From positions 3,286,001 through 3,350,000 of the forward strand of contig NZ_SMFZ01000001.1 in assembly GCF_004339565.1 (NCBI RefSeq): DNA of 64,000 bases, given 5' to 3'. Shown piece after piece: positions 45,971 through 53,180 of this stretch. The notes beneath the pieces are model-generated. The model made no database searches. It was not told the DNA's origin and was given only the letters and a program-made list of their open reading frames with translations. The DNA is from Pseudonocardia endophytica. GTDB taxonomy: Bacteria > Actinomycetota > Actinomycetes > Mycobacteriales > Pseudonocardiaceae. The first letter of the stretch is position 1. Each line of letters begins with the position of its first letter. The translations under genes were made by a program, and so were the position numbers.

Positions 45971-46657
45971 ATGACGGACAGTCGGACACCACAGATCGTG
46001 GCGTCGGTCCTCCCGGCCGACTTCGGCGATCTCGGCAACGAGGTCACCCGGATCGAGCAGGCCGGTGTCGACCGGATCCAGTGGGACATCATGGACGGGC
46101 GGTTCGTCCCGAACATGACGTTCGGGCCGGACGTGGTGTCGGCGTGCCGGGGCCGGGTCGGGCTCGGGTTCGAGGCCCACCTCATGGTCGAGGATCCCGA
46201 CCGGCTGCTCCCGCGGTGGGTCGAGGCCGGATGCGAGACCGTGATCGTCCACGCCGAGGCGTCCACCCACCTGCACCGGACCCTCGCCCGGATCCGCGAG
46301 CTGGGGGCACGGGCCGGGGTGGCGCTGAACCCGGCGACGCCCGTCGAGGCGGTCGAGCACGTGCTCGACGTGACCGACCTGCTGCTGGTGATGACGGTCG
46401 ATCCGGGATTCGGCGGGCAGGCCTACCTGCCGGTCACCGAACCCAAGATCGCCCGGTCCCGAGCCTTGATCGACCGGACCGGCGCGGACGTGGAGCTGGA
46501 GGTGGACGGCGGGATCACGGTCGGCACCATCGGCGGTGCGGCGCGTGCAGGCGCCCGCACGTTCTGCGCCGGGTCCGCTCTGCTCCACGGACCGGAGTCG
46601 ATGGCCCGGCGGACGTCGGCCCTGCGCGCCGCCGCGACGGTGGAGGCGGCGGCGTGA
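45971..46657 (+). CDS. rpe: Ribulose-phosphate 3-epimerase
   Basis: The 228-residue TIM-barrel enzyme has [35 protein letters not shown] and LEVDGGI, all signature blocks of the family. It converts xylulose 5-phosphate to ribulose 5-phosphate, the substrate of phosphoribulokinase. Its TGA overlaps the GTG of the transketolase gene. Confidence 0.94.
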   Translation: MTDSRTPQIVASVLPADFGDLGNEVTRIEQAGVDRIQWDIMDGRFVPNMTFGPDVVSACRGRVGLGFEAHLMVEDPDRLLPRWVEAGCETVIVHAEASTHLHRTLARIRELGARAGVALNPATPVEAVEHVLDVTDLLLVMTVDPGFGGQAYLPVTEPKIARSRALIDRTGADVELEVDGGITVGTIGGAARAGARTFCAGSALLHGPESMARRTSALRAAATVEAAA

Positions 46658-48705
46658 CCCTCACCGGACGGGAGGGCGCCGTCGGGTCCCCTGCCGGGCT
46701 CCGCCCGCTCGGGGAGGTCGACGAGCTCGCCGCGGCGACACTGCGGTTCCTCGCCGTGGACGCGATCGAGGAGGCCGGGAGCGGGCACCCCGGCCTGCCG
46801 CTCGGCGCGGCGCTGCCGGCGTGGGTCCTGTGGTCGCGGCACCTGCGGCACGACCCGGCCGACGCCGGCTGGCCGGACCGGGACCGCTTCGTCCTGTCCG
46901 CGGGACACGGCTCCGCGCTGCTCTACGCGCTGCTGCACCTGACCGGGCACGACCTCGACGTGGCGGACCTGCGCCGGTTCCGCAGGCTCGGCTCCCGCAC
47001 CCCGGGCCACCCCGAGTACGGGGTCACCCCCGGTGTCGAGACCACCACCGGCCCGCTGGGCCAGGGCATGGCCACCGCCGTCGGGATGGCGCTGGCCGAG
47101 CGCATGCTGGCCCAGCGGTGCAACACACCGGAACACCCGGTCGTCGACCACCGCACGTGGGCTCTGGTCGGCGACGGCTGCCTGATGGAGGGGATCAGTC
47201 ACGAGGCGGCGTCGCTGGCGGGCATGCTCCGGCTCGACCGGCTGACCGTCGTCTTCGACGACAACGACGTCACCATCGACGGGCCGGCCCGGCGCAGTTG
47301 CACCGACGACGTCGAGATGCGGTTCCGGTCGTACGGCTGGCACACGGTGCGCGTCGAGGACGGCACCGACGCCGGGGAGCTGGACCGGGCCTACGCGGCC
47401 GCGCGGGCGGAGACCGACCGGCCCACGTTCGTCGCGGTCCGGACCACGATCGGGCTGGGCGCACCGGGTGTGGAGGGCACGCCGTCCGCGCACGGCAGCC
47501 CCATCGGGGCCGAGGCCGCGGCGGCGATGCGGGACCGCGCGGGATGGCCCGCCTCCCCGTTCCACGTGCCGGATGCGGTGCGCGGAGCGGTCCGGGAGCG
47601 GCAGGAGGCGTGGGCCACCTCCCGTCGGGTGTGGGACGTCGTGCACGACGCGTGGCGCTCGGCGCACCCGGAGCGGGCGGCGTCGTTCCCGCTGCGCGGG
47701 ACCCCGGTCGCGACCGACCTGACCGAGCTGCGTCGGCTGGCCGATCGCGTCGGTCCCGACGACCGGACGGCCACCCGCCGGGCCTCGGCGAGAGCGCTGC
47801 GCGCACTGGCCGATGCCTGCCCCGGCCTGGTGGGCGGGTCCGCGGACCTGGCCGCGTCGACCGGGGCGACGCTGGACGGCGACGACGTGGGGCCGGGCTC
47901 GTTCGCCGGCCGCACCGTCCCGTTCGGGGTCCGGGAGCACGGGATGGCAGCCGCGCTCAACGGTCTCGCACTGCACGGCGGCCTGCGCCCGTTCGGCAGC
48001 ACGTTCCTGGTGTTCTCCGACTACCTGCGGCCCGCCCTGCGGCTGTCCGCGCTGATGGGCCTTCCGGTGACGTACGTGTTCACCCACGACTCGGTCCACG
48101 TCGGCGAGGACGGGCCGACCCACCAGCCGGTGGAGCACCTCGAATCGCTCCGGTCGATACCGGGCCTGACCGTGCTGCGGCCGGCCGACACCGCCGAGAC
48201 GGCACTGGCCTGGGAGCTCGCGGCGACCGCCACCGACCGGCCGACGGTGCTCGTGCTGAGCAGGCAGGACCTGCCGGAGTTCGGGACCCGGGGCCTGGAT
48301 CAGGCGCGGGAGCACGGTTTCCGCACGGTCGGCCCCGATCCCGTGCGGCCGGACGTCGTGCTCGCCGCCAGCGGGTCCGAGGTCGGACTGGTCTGCAAGG
48401 CGGGCGAGCTGCTGCGCGCCCGCGGGGCGGCGGTGCGGGTGCTGTCCGTTCCGTGGCGGGAGCGCTTCGAACACGCGTGGCGCACCGGGACCGTCCCGGC
48501 ACCGGACGCGCCGGTCGTGTGGGTGGAGGCGGGGATCCGCACCGGGTGGCGGGCGCTCGCGCGGCCCGCGGACGCGGTGCTCGGGATCGACGGGTTCGGG
48601 CACAGCGGAGGCGGCGTGGACGTCGCCGTCCACATGGGTCTCTCGGTCCGGGAGGTGGCTGCGGCGGCGTTCCGCGCGATCGGTCGCGGCGCCGCCGGTC
48701 GCTGA
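46654..48705 (+). CDS. tkt: Transketolase
   Basis: The 683-residue thiamine-diphosphate enzyme has [10 protein letters not shown] early, the ThDP motif [18 protein letters not shown] (about 170-187), and the pyrimidine domain with [15 protein letters not shown] and [18 protein letters not shown]. It moves two-carbon units among sugar phosphates during ribulose regeneration. GTG 46654 overlaps the rpe stop. Its nearness to prk and cbbF marks it as the Calvin-cycle copy. Confidence 0.94.
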   Translation: MTLTGREGAVGSPAGLRPLGEVDELAAATLRFLAVDAIEEAGSGHPGLPLGAALPAWVLWSRHLRHDPADAGWPDRDRFVLSAGHGSALLYALLHLTGHDLDVADLRRFRRLGSRTPGHPEYGVTPGVETTTGPLGQGMATAVGMALAERMLAQRCNTPEHPVVDHRTWALVGDGCLMEGISHEAASLAGMLRLDRLTVVFDDNDVTIDGPARRSCTDDVEMRFRSYGWHTVRVEDGTDAGELDRAYAAARAETDRPTFVAVRTTIGLGAPGVEGTPSAHGSPIGAEAAAAMRDRAGWPASPFHVPDAVRGAVRERQEAWATSRRVWDVVHDAWRSAHPERAASFPLRGTPVATDLTELRRLADRVGPDDRTATRRASARALRALADACPGLVGGSADLAASTGATLDGDDVGPGSFAGRTVPFGVREHGMAAALNGLALHGGLRPFGSTFLVFSDYLRPALRLSALMGLPVTYVFTHDSVHVGEDGPTHQPVEHLESLRSIPGLTVLRPADTAETALAWELAATATDRPTVLVLSRQDLPEFGTRGLDQAREHGFRTVGPDPVRPDVVLAASGSEVGLVCKAGELLRARGAAVRVLSVPWRERFEHAWRTGTVPAPDAPVVWVEAGIRTGWRALARPADAVLGIDGFGHSGGGVDVAVHMGLSVREVAAAAFRAIGRGAAGR

Positions 48706-48741
48706 TCTACCGACGCCGGTGCTCCGGGTGTCGGCCGTCCG

Positions 48742-49560
48742 TCATCGCGACGCGAGGACCAGCGTCCGGACCAGCTGCGCTGCGCGCTCGGCGAGCTCGG
48801 CGTCCGGCGCCGACCACCCGGTGCCGTCTCCGATCGCGAACCCCCAGCGCCTGCCCGGTGCCCCGACCCGGGCCGCGAACAACCTGCCGGCGAGATCGTG
48901 CGGACGGTCGGCGGCCGTCAGGGCCACCGCGGTGCCCGCCTCGAGACCCGCGTCGCCCAGCGCCGCCGAGGTGGCCAGCGCCACGTCGTCGGCCGAGGCG
49001 ACGGCGTGCGCACCCCGGCCGGGCGCGACCGGGGGCACGACGAGCGTCACGTCGGCCGGATCGACCCCCCTGCGGTCGAGGGCGTCGAGCAGCAGTGCCA
49101 CCGCGTCCCGCAGCCGCGACCGGGCGTCCTCGAGCGAGGCGCGCTCCGGCACTCCGGGCCGCAGCTGCAGCACCACGGGGAGCCCCGCGTCCCGGCAGCC
49201 CGCGGCGAAGCACGCGGCCAGCCGGGCACCGGTGGCGCGACCGGGCATCCCGCCGTCGAGGTCCGCCGTCCACCCCGCGATCCGAGCGCCACGCGCGGCC
49301 GCGCGGGCCGGCAGCCGCCCGAGGAGGCCGGTCGCGTCGTCCACCCCGGCCGGGACGGCGGAGGCGTCGAGGAGACCGCCGACGGCCGGAGCCCGCTCCG
49401 GGCCCGACGCACGTGCCCGCTGCCCGAGTACGACGGCGAGGTCCGCGGGCGGCACCAGCACGCCGCTGAGCTGCCGCAGCAGGGCGGGCGACACCGGGGA
49501 CGGTGCGGCGTGGCGGAGCAGCAGGCCCCGGCCCCGGTCGAGGATCCCCGCGTCCTCAAC
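48742..49560 (-). CDS. Degenerate class I aldolase-like protein, catalytic lysines lost (start uncertain)
   Basis: The frame aligns with the aldolase at 42939: RLAACFAAGCRDAGLPVVLQ matches LARYAAACHEAGLVPIVEP, and DRRGVDPADVTLVVPPVAP matches the region around the Schiff-base lysine, which is Pro here. The E175/E177 positions become Gln and Arg. The alignment suggests coding from about 49560, but no ATG, GTG or TTG lies there in this frame. TTG 49557-49559 overlaps the upstream stop but is in the wrong frame, and the first in-frame GTG is 49494. A start at 49494 or a small frameshift are both possible. It should have no aldolase activity. It converges with tkt. Confidence 0.6.
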   Translation of the reverse strand, partial: VEDAGILDRGRGLLLRHAAPSPVSPALLRQLSGVLVPPADLAVVLGQRARASGPERAPAVGGLLDASAVPAGVDDATGLLGRLPARAAARGARIAGWTADLDGGMPGRATGARLAACFAAGCRDAGLPVVLQLRPGVPERASLEDARSRLRDAVALLLDALDRRGVDPADVTLVVPPVAPGRGAHAVASADDVALATSAALGDAGLEAGTAVALTAADRPHDLAGRLFAARVGAPGRRWGFAIGDGTGWSAPDAELAERAAQLVRTLVLASR

Positions 49561-49771
49561 CCTGCCCCGTGGCGTCTCCTGCCCGGTAGTCGCGGTCGAC
49601 CAGCTGGTAGCCGTGCCGGTCGAGGAAGCGCCGTCGACGGCGGCGCCAGTAGCGGCCGCGCCCGATCCGTGCCATCGCCTCGGCGTACTCCACGTAGTCG
49701 GCCTCGTCCTGGTCGTCGGTGAATCGGGTGCGCGCACGCTCGACCTCCTCGGCCGACATGAACGCCGTCAC
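49556..49771 (-). CDS. Small basic/acidic protein of unknown function
   Basis: The 71-residue protein (or 67 from ATG 49759) has an acidic N-terminal helix (SAEEVERARTRFTDDQDEAD) and a very basic centre (RGRYWRRRRRRFLDRHGYQL). No known domain is seen. GTG 49771 overlaps the stop of a 16-codon upstream ORF, and its own stop touches the start region of the degenerate aldolase gene, so the three appear to be translated as one unit. Confidence 0.5.
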   Translation of the reverse strand: MTAFMSAEEVERARTRFTDDQDEADYVEYAEAMARIGRGRYWRRRRRRFLDRHGYQLVDRDYRAGDATGQG

Positions 49772-49818
49772 GCCCGGCCGCCTGGACGCGCCGGCCTCCG
49801 GTGGATCCGTGGGGTCAT
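49768..49818 (-). CDS. 16-residue ORF, possible leader peptide
   Basis: ATG 49816-49818 has a strong ribosome site (GAGGAGG, six to eight bases upstream) and encodes MTPRIHRRPARPGGRA, then TGA. The stop overlaps the GTG of the next gene (GTGA). The good ribosome site and exact coupling suggest that it sets translation of the downstream pair. It could also be just the 5' leader. Confidence 0.45.
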   Translation of the reverse strand: MTPRIHRRPARPGGRA

Positions 49819-49865
49819 GTCGTCCTCCTCGCCGGTGATGCCACCAGAGGCGTCCACGCCGGACG

Positions 49866-49880
49866 CCCCCGAGCTGGGGG
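49866..49880. promoter_or_regulatory. CCCCC-N5-GGGGG palindrome, copy 3 (aldolase-like divergent gap)
   Basis: CCCCC-GAGCT-GGGGG lies 47 bp from the leftward 16-codon ORF start, the same spacing as copy 2 to its leftward gene, and 156 bp from the rightward aldolase-like gene. Confidence 0.6.
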
Positions 49881-50036
49881 AGGCCGGGGGTGAGATGTGG
49901 TCCCGATCACGATCGGATCACCCTCGAACTCACGCACCCGGGGGAGCCACCCGGACGGCCCGTCGCCCTAGCGTCCGGTCGACGGCCCGGAGACGCCGGT
50001 CGACGGCGGAGGCGGGCAGGAGCCGAGGAGGAGCCG

Positions 50037-51020
50037 ATGGACGCGATCGCCCGGGACACCCTGCGCGCCACCGCGAGCGCGCTCGTCGACCATCCGCGGG
50101 GGATCGTCGCGCTCGACGCGCCCTCTGACCGGCCGGAGGGCCCCGACCACGACTTCCTGCAGCTGGTCGCGACGACGCCCGACCTCGACGACCACCTCAA
50201 CGGCCTCGTCCTCCCCGCCGACGCCCTGCCGCGTCACACGGACGACGGGCGGTCGTTCCCGCGGCTGCTGGACGCTCGCGGGCTCCTCCCGGGCGTGCGG
50301 GCGGACACCGGAAGCGCCTCGCTGCCCGGTTCCCCGGGCGAGGTCGTCACCGCCGGGACGGACGGCCTCGCCGAGAGGCTGGCCGGGTACGAACGGGCCG
50401 GGATCCGGTTCGTCGCGTGCCGCTCCCGGACGGCCGTCGGGAACGACGTCCCGACGGCGTGGGCACTGCGGTCGAACGCGAACGTGCTCGCGCGCTACGC
50501 CAGGGCGGCGCAGGACGCCGGAGTCGTGCCGCTGCTGCACGTCGGCATGGTCCGGGAGGGCCGTCACACGGCAGAGCAGGGTGCCGCGGCGCTGGCGACG
50601 GCCCTCACCCGCCTCCTGGTCGAGCTCGACGACGCGCGGGTGGACCTCCGCGCCGTCGTCCTCAGCCCGGCGACCGCGTTGCCGGGGCTGCACTCGCCGC
50701 AGCGGATCGGCCCTGGCGACGTCGCCCGCCTGACGCTCGAGGTACTCCGGCTGGTGCTCCCGCCGGAGCTCCCGGGCGTCGCCGTGCACGGGCCGGCTCC
50801 GGATCGGGACACCGCCGTCGCCGTCCTGGCCGGGCTCCAGGACCCGACGGCGCCGTGGCCCGTGACGTTCTGCTTCGGGCGGAGCCTGACCGGTCCCGCC
50901 GTGCGGGCATGGCGCGGGCGTACCTGGCTCGCCCACCGCGCACAGGTGGAGATCGCCAGGGGCGTCGAGCGGGCCTGCACCGTCCTGCGGCCGTCGAGGC
51001 CGCCCCTGCGCATCGCCTGA
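50037..51020 (+). CDS. Full-length class I aldolase paralog lacking catalytic lysines
   Basis: The 327-residue protein aligns end to end with the 332-residue aldolase at 42939, including a closing PWPVTFCFGRSLTGPAVRAW block. D27 keeps the place of D22, but the position of K134 is A127, E175/E177 are H168 and G170, and the Schiff-base K217 is S210 in AVVLSPATAL. Without the Schiff-base lysine it cannot work as a class I aldolase. The frame is intact, with a strong ribosome site (GGAGGAG), so it looks like a functional protein with another role, perhaps sugar-phosphate binding or regulation. Confidence 0.75.
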   Translation: MDAIARDTLRATASALVDHPRGIVALDAPSDRPEGPDHDFLQLVATTPDLDDHLNGLVLPADALPRHTDDGRSFPRLLDARGLLPGVRADTGSASLPGSPGEVVTAGTDGLAERLAGYERAGIRFVACRSRTAVGNDVPTAWALRSNANVLARYARAAQDAGVVPLLHVGMVREGRHTAEQGAAALATALTRLLVELDDARVDLRAVVLSPATALPGLHSPQRIGPGDVARLTLEVLRLVLPPELPGVAVHGPAPDRDTAVAVLAGLQDPTAPWPVTFCFGRSLTGPAVRAWRGRTWLAHRAQVEIARGVERACTVLRPSRPPLRIA

Positions 51021-51043
51021 GCGGGCGCGACGAGTACGTCCGG

Positions 51044-52165
51044 TCAGGCCGAACCGGCGTGGATGGGTCCGTCGCGCTCGGCGAGTCGGACGCCGGCACC
51101 GCCCCAGTGGTGGGCGATCAGTTCGGCGGCGATCGAGACCGCCGTCTCCTCCGGGGTACGGGCACCGAGGTCGAGCCCGATCGGCGACGACATCTTCGCG
51201 AGCTCGGTGTCGGTGACGCCCTGCTCCTTGAGCCGGGCCAGCCGGTCGTCGTGGGTGCGCCGCGACCCCATCGCCCCGATGTAGCCGACCTCCGGCAGCC
51301 GCAACGCGACCTCGAGCAACGGCACGTCGAACTTCGGATCATGGGTGAGCACACACAGCGCGGTGCGCCCGTCGATCCGTCCCGCGTCCGCCTCGGCCTG
51401 CAGGTAGCGGTGCGGCCACTCCACGACGACCTCGTTCGCGCCCGGGAACCGGGTGGCCGTCGCGAACACCGGACGCGCATCGCACACCGTCACCCGGAAC
51501 CCCAGGAACGAGCCCATCTTGGCCACGGCCGCGGCGAAGTCGATCGCCCCGAACACGATCATCCGCGGCGGCGGCGCGAACGACTCCACGAACACGGTCA
51601 GGCCCTCCCCGCGGCGCTCGCCGTTGACGCCGTAGGTCAGCAGGGAGTTCCGGCCGGCGTCGAGCAGGCCGCGGGCGTCGTCGCGGACCGCGTCGTCGAT
51701 GCGGTCCGAGCCGAACCCGCCCTCGGTGCGGTCCGGCCACACCACCAAACGCCTACCCAGGCGCTCCGCGGGGCCGGTGACGATGGTCGCGACGGCGACC
51801 GGGTCCTCGTCGCGGACCGCGTCGGCGATCCGGCCGAACTGCTCGTAGGTCTGCGGGGTGACCTTCTCCACGAACACGTCCAGGATCCCGCCGCAGGTCA
51901 GGCCGATCGAGAACGCGTCGTCGTCGGAGACGCCGTAGCGCTGCAGCACCGGGCGGTCCTCGGCCAACACCTGCTCACCCAGCTCGTAGACCGCGCCCTC
52001 CACACAGCCGCCGGACACACTGCCCACCGCCTCACCACCGGGCCCGACCAGCATCGACGCGCCCGCCTGGCGCGGCGAGGACCGCCACGTACCGACCACG
52101 GTGGCCAGCGCGACCGGCTGGTCGTTCTTCCACCAACCCTCGAGCCGGTCGATCACGTCACGCAT
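51044..52165 (-). CDS. XdhC/CoxI-family Mo-cofactor maturation protein
   Basis: The 373-residue protein has the XdhC N-terminal domain (ATVVGTWRSSPRQAGASMLV, GSVSGGCVEGAVYE, CGGILDVFVE) and the C-terminal Rossmann-like domain (MIVFGAIDFAAAVAKMG, GYIGAMGSRRTHDDRLARL). XdhC-type proteins bind molybdenum cofactor, help its sulfuration and insert it into hydroxylases. It overlaps the previous gene by eight bases and closes the leftward cox operon. Confidence 0.9.
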   Translation of the reverse strand: MRDVIDRLEGWWKNDQPVALATVVGTWRSSPRQAGASMLVGPGGEAVGSVSGGCVEGAVYELGEQVLAEDRPVLQRYGVSDDDAFSIGLTCGGILDVFVEKVTPQTYEQFGRIADAVRDEDPVAVATIVTGPAERLGRRLVVWPDRTEGGFGSDRIDDAVRDDARGLLDAGRNSLLTYGVNGERRGEGLTVFVESFAPPPRMIVFGAIDFAAAVAKMGSFLGFRVTVCDARPVFATATRFPGANEVVVEWPHRYLQAEADAGRIDGRTALCVLTHDPKFDVPLLEVALRLPEVGYIGAMGSRRTHDDRLARLKEQGVTDTELAKMSSPIGLDLGARTPEETAVSIAAELIAHHWGGAGVRLAERDGPIHAGSA

Positions 52166-53180
52166 GGCAGTGCCCGTCCGACGGGCCGGCCTCGACGAAC
52201 CGGGCCGGGTCGTCCAGGAAGGCCTTCCTGCAGCCGGTCGCGCAGAACCAGACGGTCCGACCATCGTGCTCGACGGACAGGCTGCTCGGCACCGTCGCCA
52301 CCGACATCCCGCAGACCGGGTCCGTCGCGACCCCGTCCGCCGCACCGGACGCGGAGCCGTCCACCACCGGTGCGCCGCGGTCCGTGTCCGGAGCGGTCGC
52401 GGGGCCCGCCGCATCGGCCGCCTGCACGGTGGAGCGACCCTCGAGCGTGGTGAGACGTTCGAGGAGCTCGGCGAAGACCGACAGCGCGATCTCCGGAGCG
52501 GTCCGCGCGCCGATGTCCATCCCGGCCGGGCTGGAGAGGCGGGCCAGCTGCCCGTCGGTGACCCCGAGGTCTCTCAGCTCCTGGCGCACGCCCGCCGCCC
52601 GCCGGGGGCTGGCCACCAGCGCGACGTAGGGCACGTCCGCGTCCAGCGCAGCCCGCAGGACGCCTGCCTCGTCCCGGCCGTGCGAGGCGACCACGACCGC
52701 TGCGGCCTCCGGGGAGATCACGTCCCCCGGGTCGGTACTCGAGCGGACGTCGTAGTCGAGGCTCCGCCCGACCCGCACCAGCGCACGCGCGATCGGAGCC
52801 TCGCCGAACACCGTCACCATCGTCGGGGGGACCATCGACTCCAGGAAGATCTCGAGCGTGCCGCCGGACAGGCACGGGTTGCCGACCGTGCGCAGCCCCT
52901 CGACCGGCTGCTCGCCGGCACCCGCGTCCGGGGTGATCCGCAGCAGCTCCGAGCCACCCGCCGCGAGCAGACGCAGGCTCTCCAGGCGGACGGTCGACTC
53001 CGCGCACGACCCGCCGACGAATCCGTCGATGGTGCCGTCCGAGAGCACCAGCGCGCAGTCGCCAGGCTTGGCGCTGGTCGGCCGCTCCGCGCGGACGACG
53101 GTCGCCAGGACGAACGGCGTCCGGTCGGCCCGCAGATCGGTGACGCGCGCCAGCAGCTCGCCGCGGCCCGTGGTGATCAC
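52158..53180 (-). CDS. XdhC-family protein fused to a C-terminal YHS metal-binding domain
   Basis: The 340-residue protein has an XdhC-like N-terminus (FVLATVVRAERPTSAKPGDC, GFVGGSCAESTVR), a Rossmann-like middle (MVTVFGEAPIARALVRVGRSL), a linker of about 45 residues, and a YHS domain (DPVCGMSV, then VWFCATGCRKAFLDDPARF). YHS domains bind metal through Cys, often copper. CO dehydrogenase needs a Mo-S-Cu centre, so a cofactor chaperone with a copper-type domain fits a role in building it. It overlaps coxL by four bases (GTGA). Confidence 0.85.
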   Translation of the reverse strand: MITTGRGELLARVTDLRADRTPFVLATVVRAERPTSAKPGDCALVLSDGTIDGFVGGSCAESTVRLESLRLLAAGGSELLRITPDAGAGEQPVEGLRTVGNPCLSGGTLEIFLESMVPPTMVTVFGEAPIARALVRVGRSLDYDVRSSTDPGDVISPEAAAVVVASHGRDEAGVLRAALDADVPYVALVASPRRAAGVRQELRDLGVTDGQLARLSSPAGMDIGARTAPEIALSVFAELLERLTTLEGRSTVQAADAAGPATAPDTDRGAPVVDGSASGAADGVATDPVCGMSVATVPSSLSVEHDGRTVWFCATGCRKAFLDDPARFVEAGPSDGHCHA

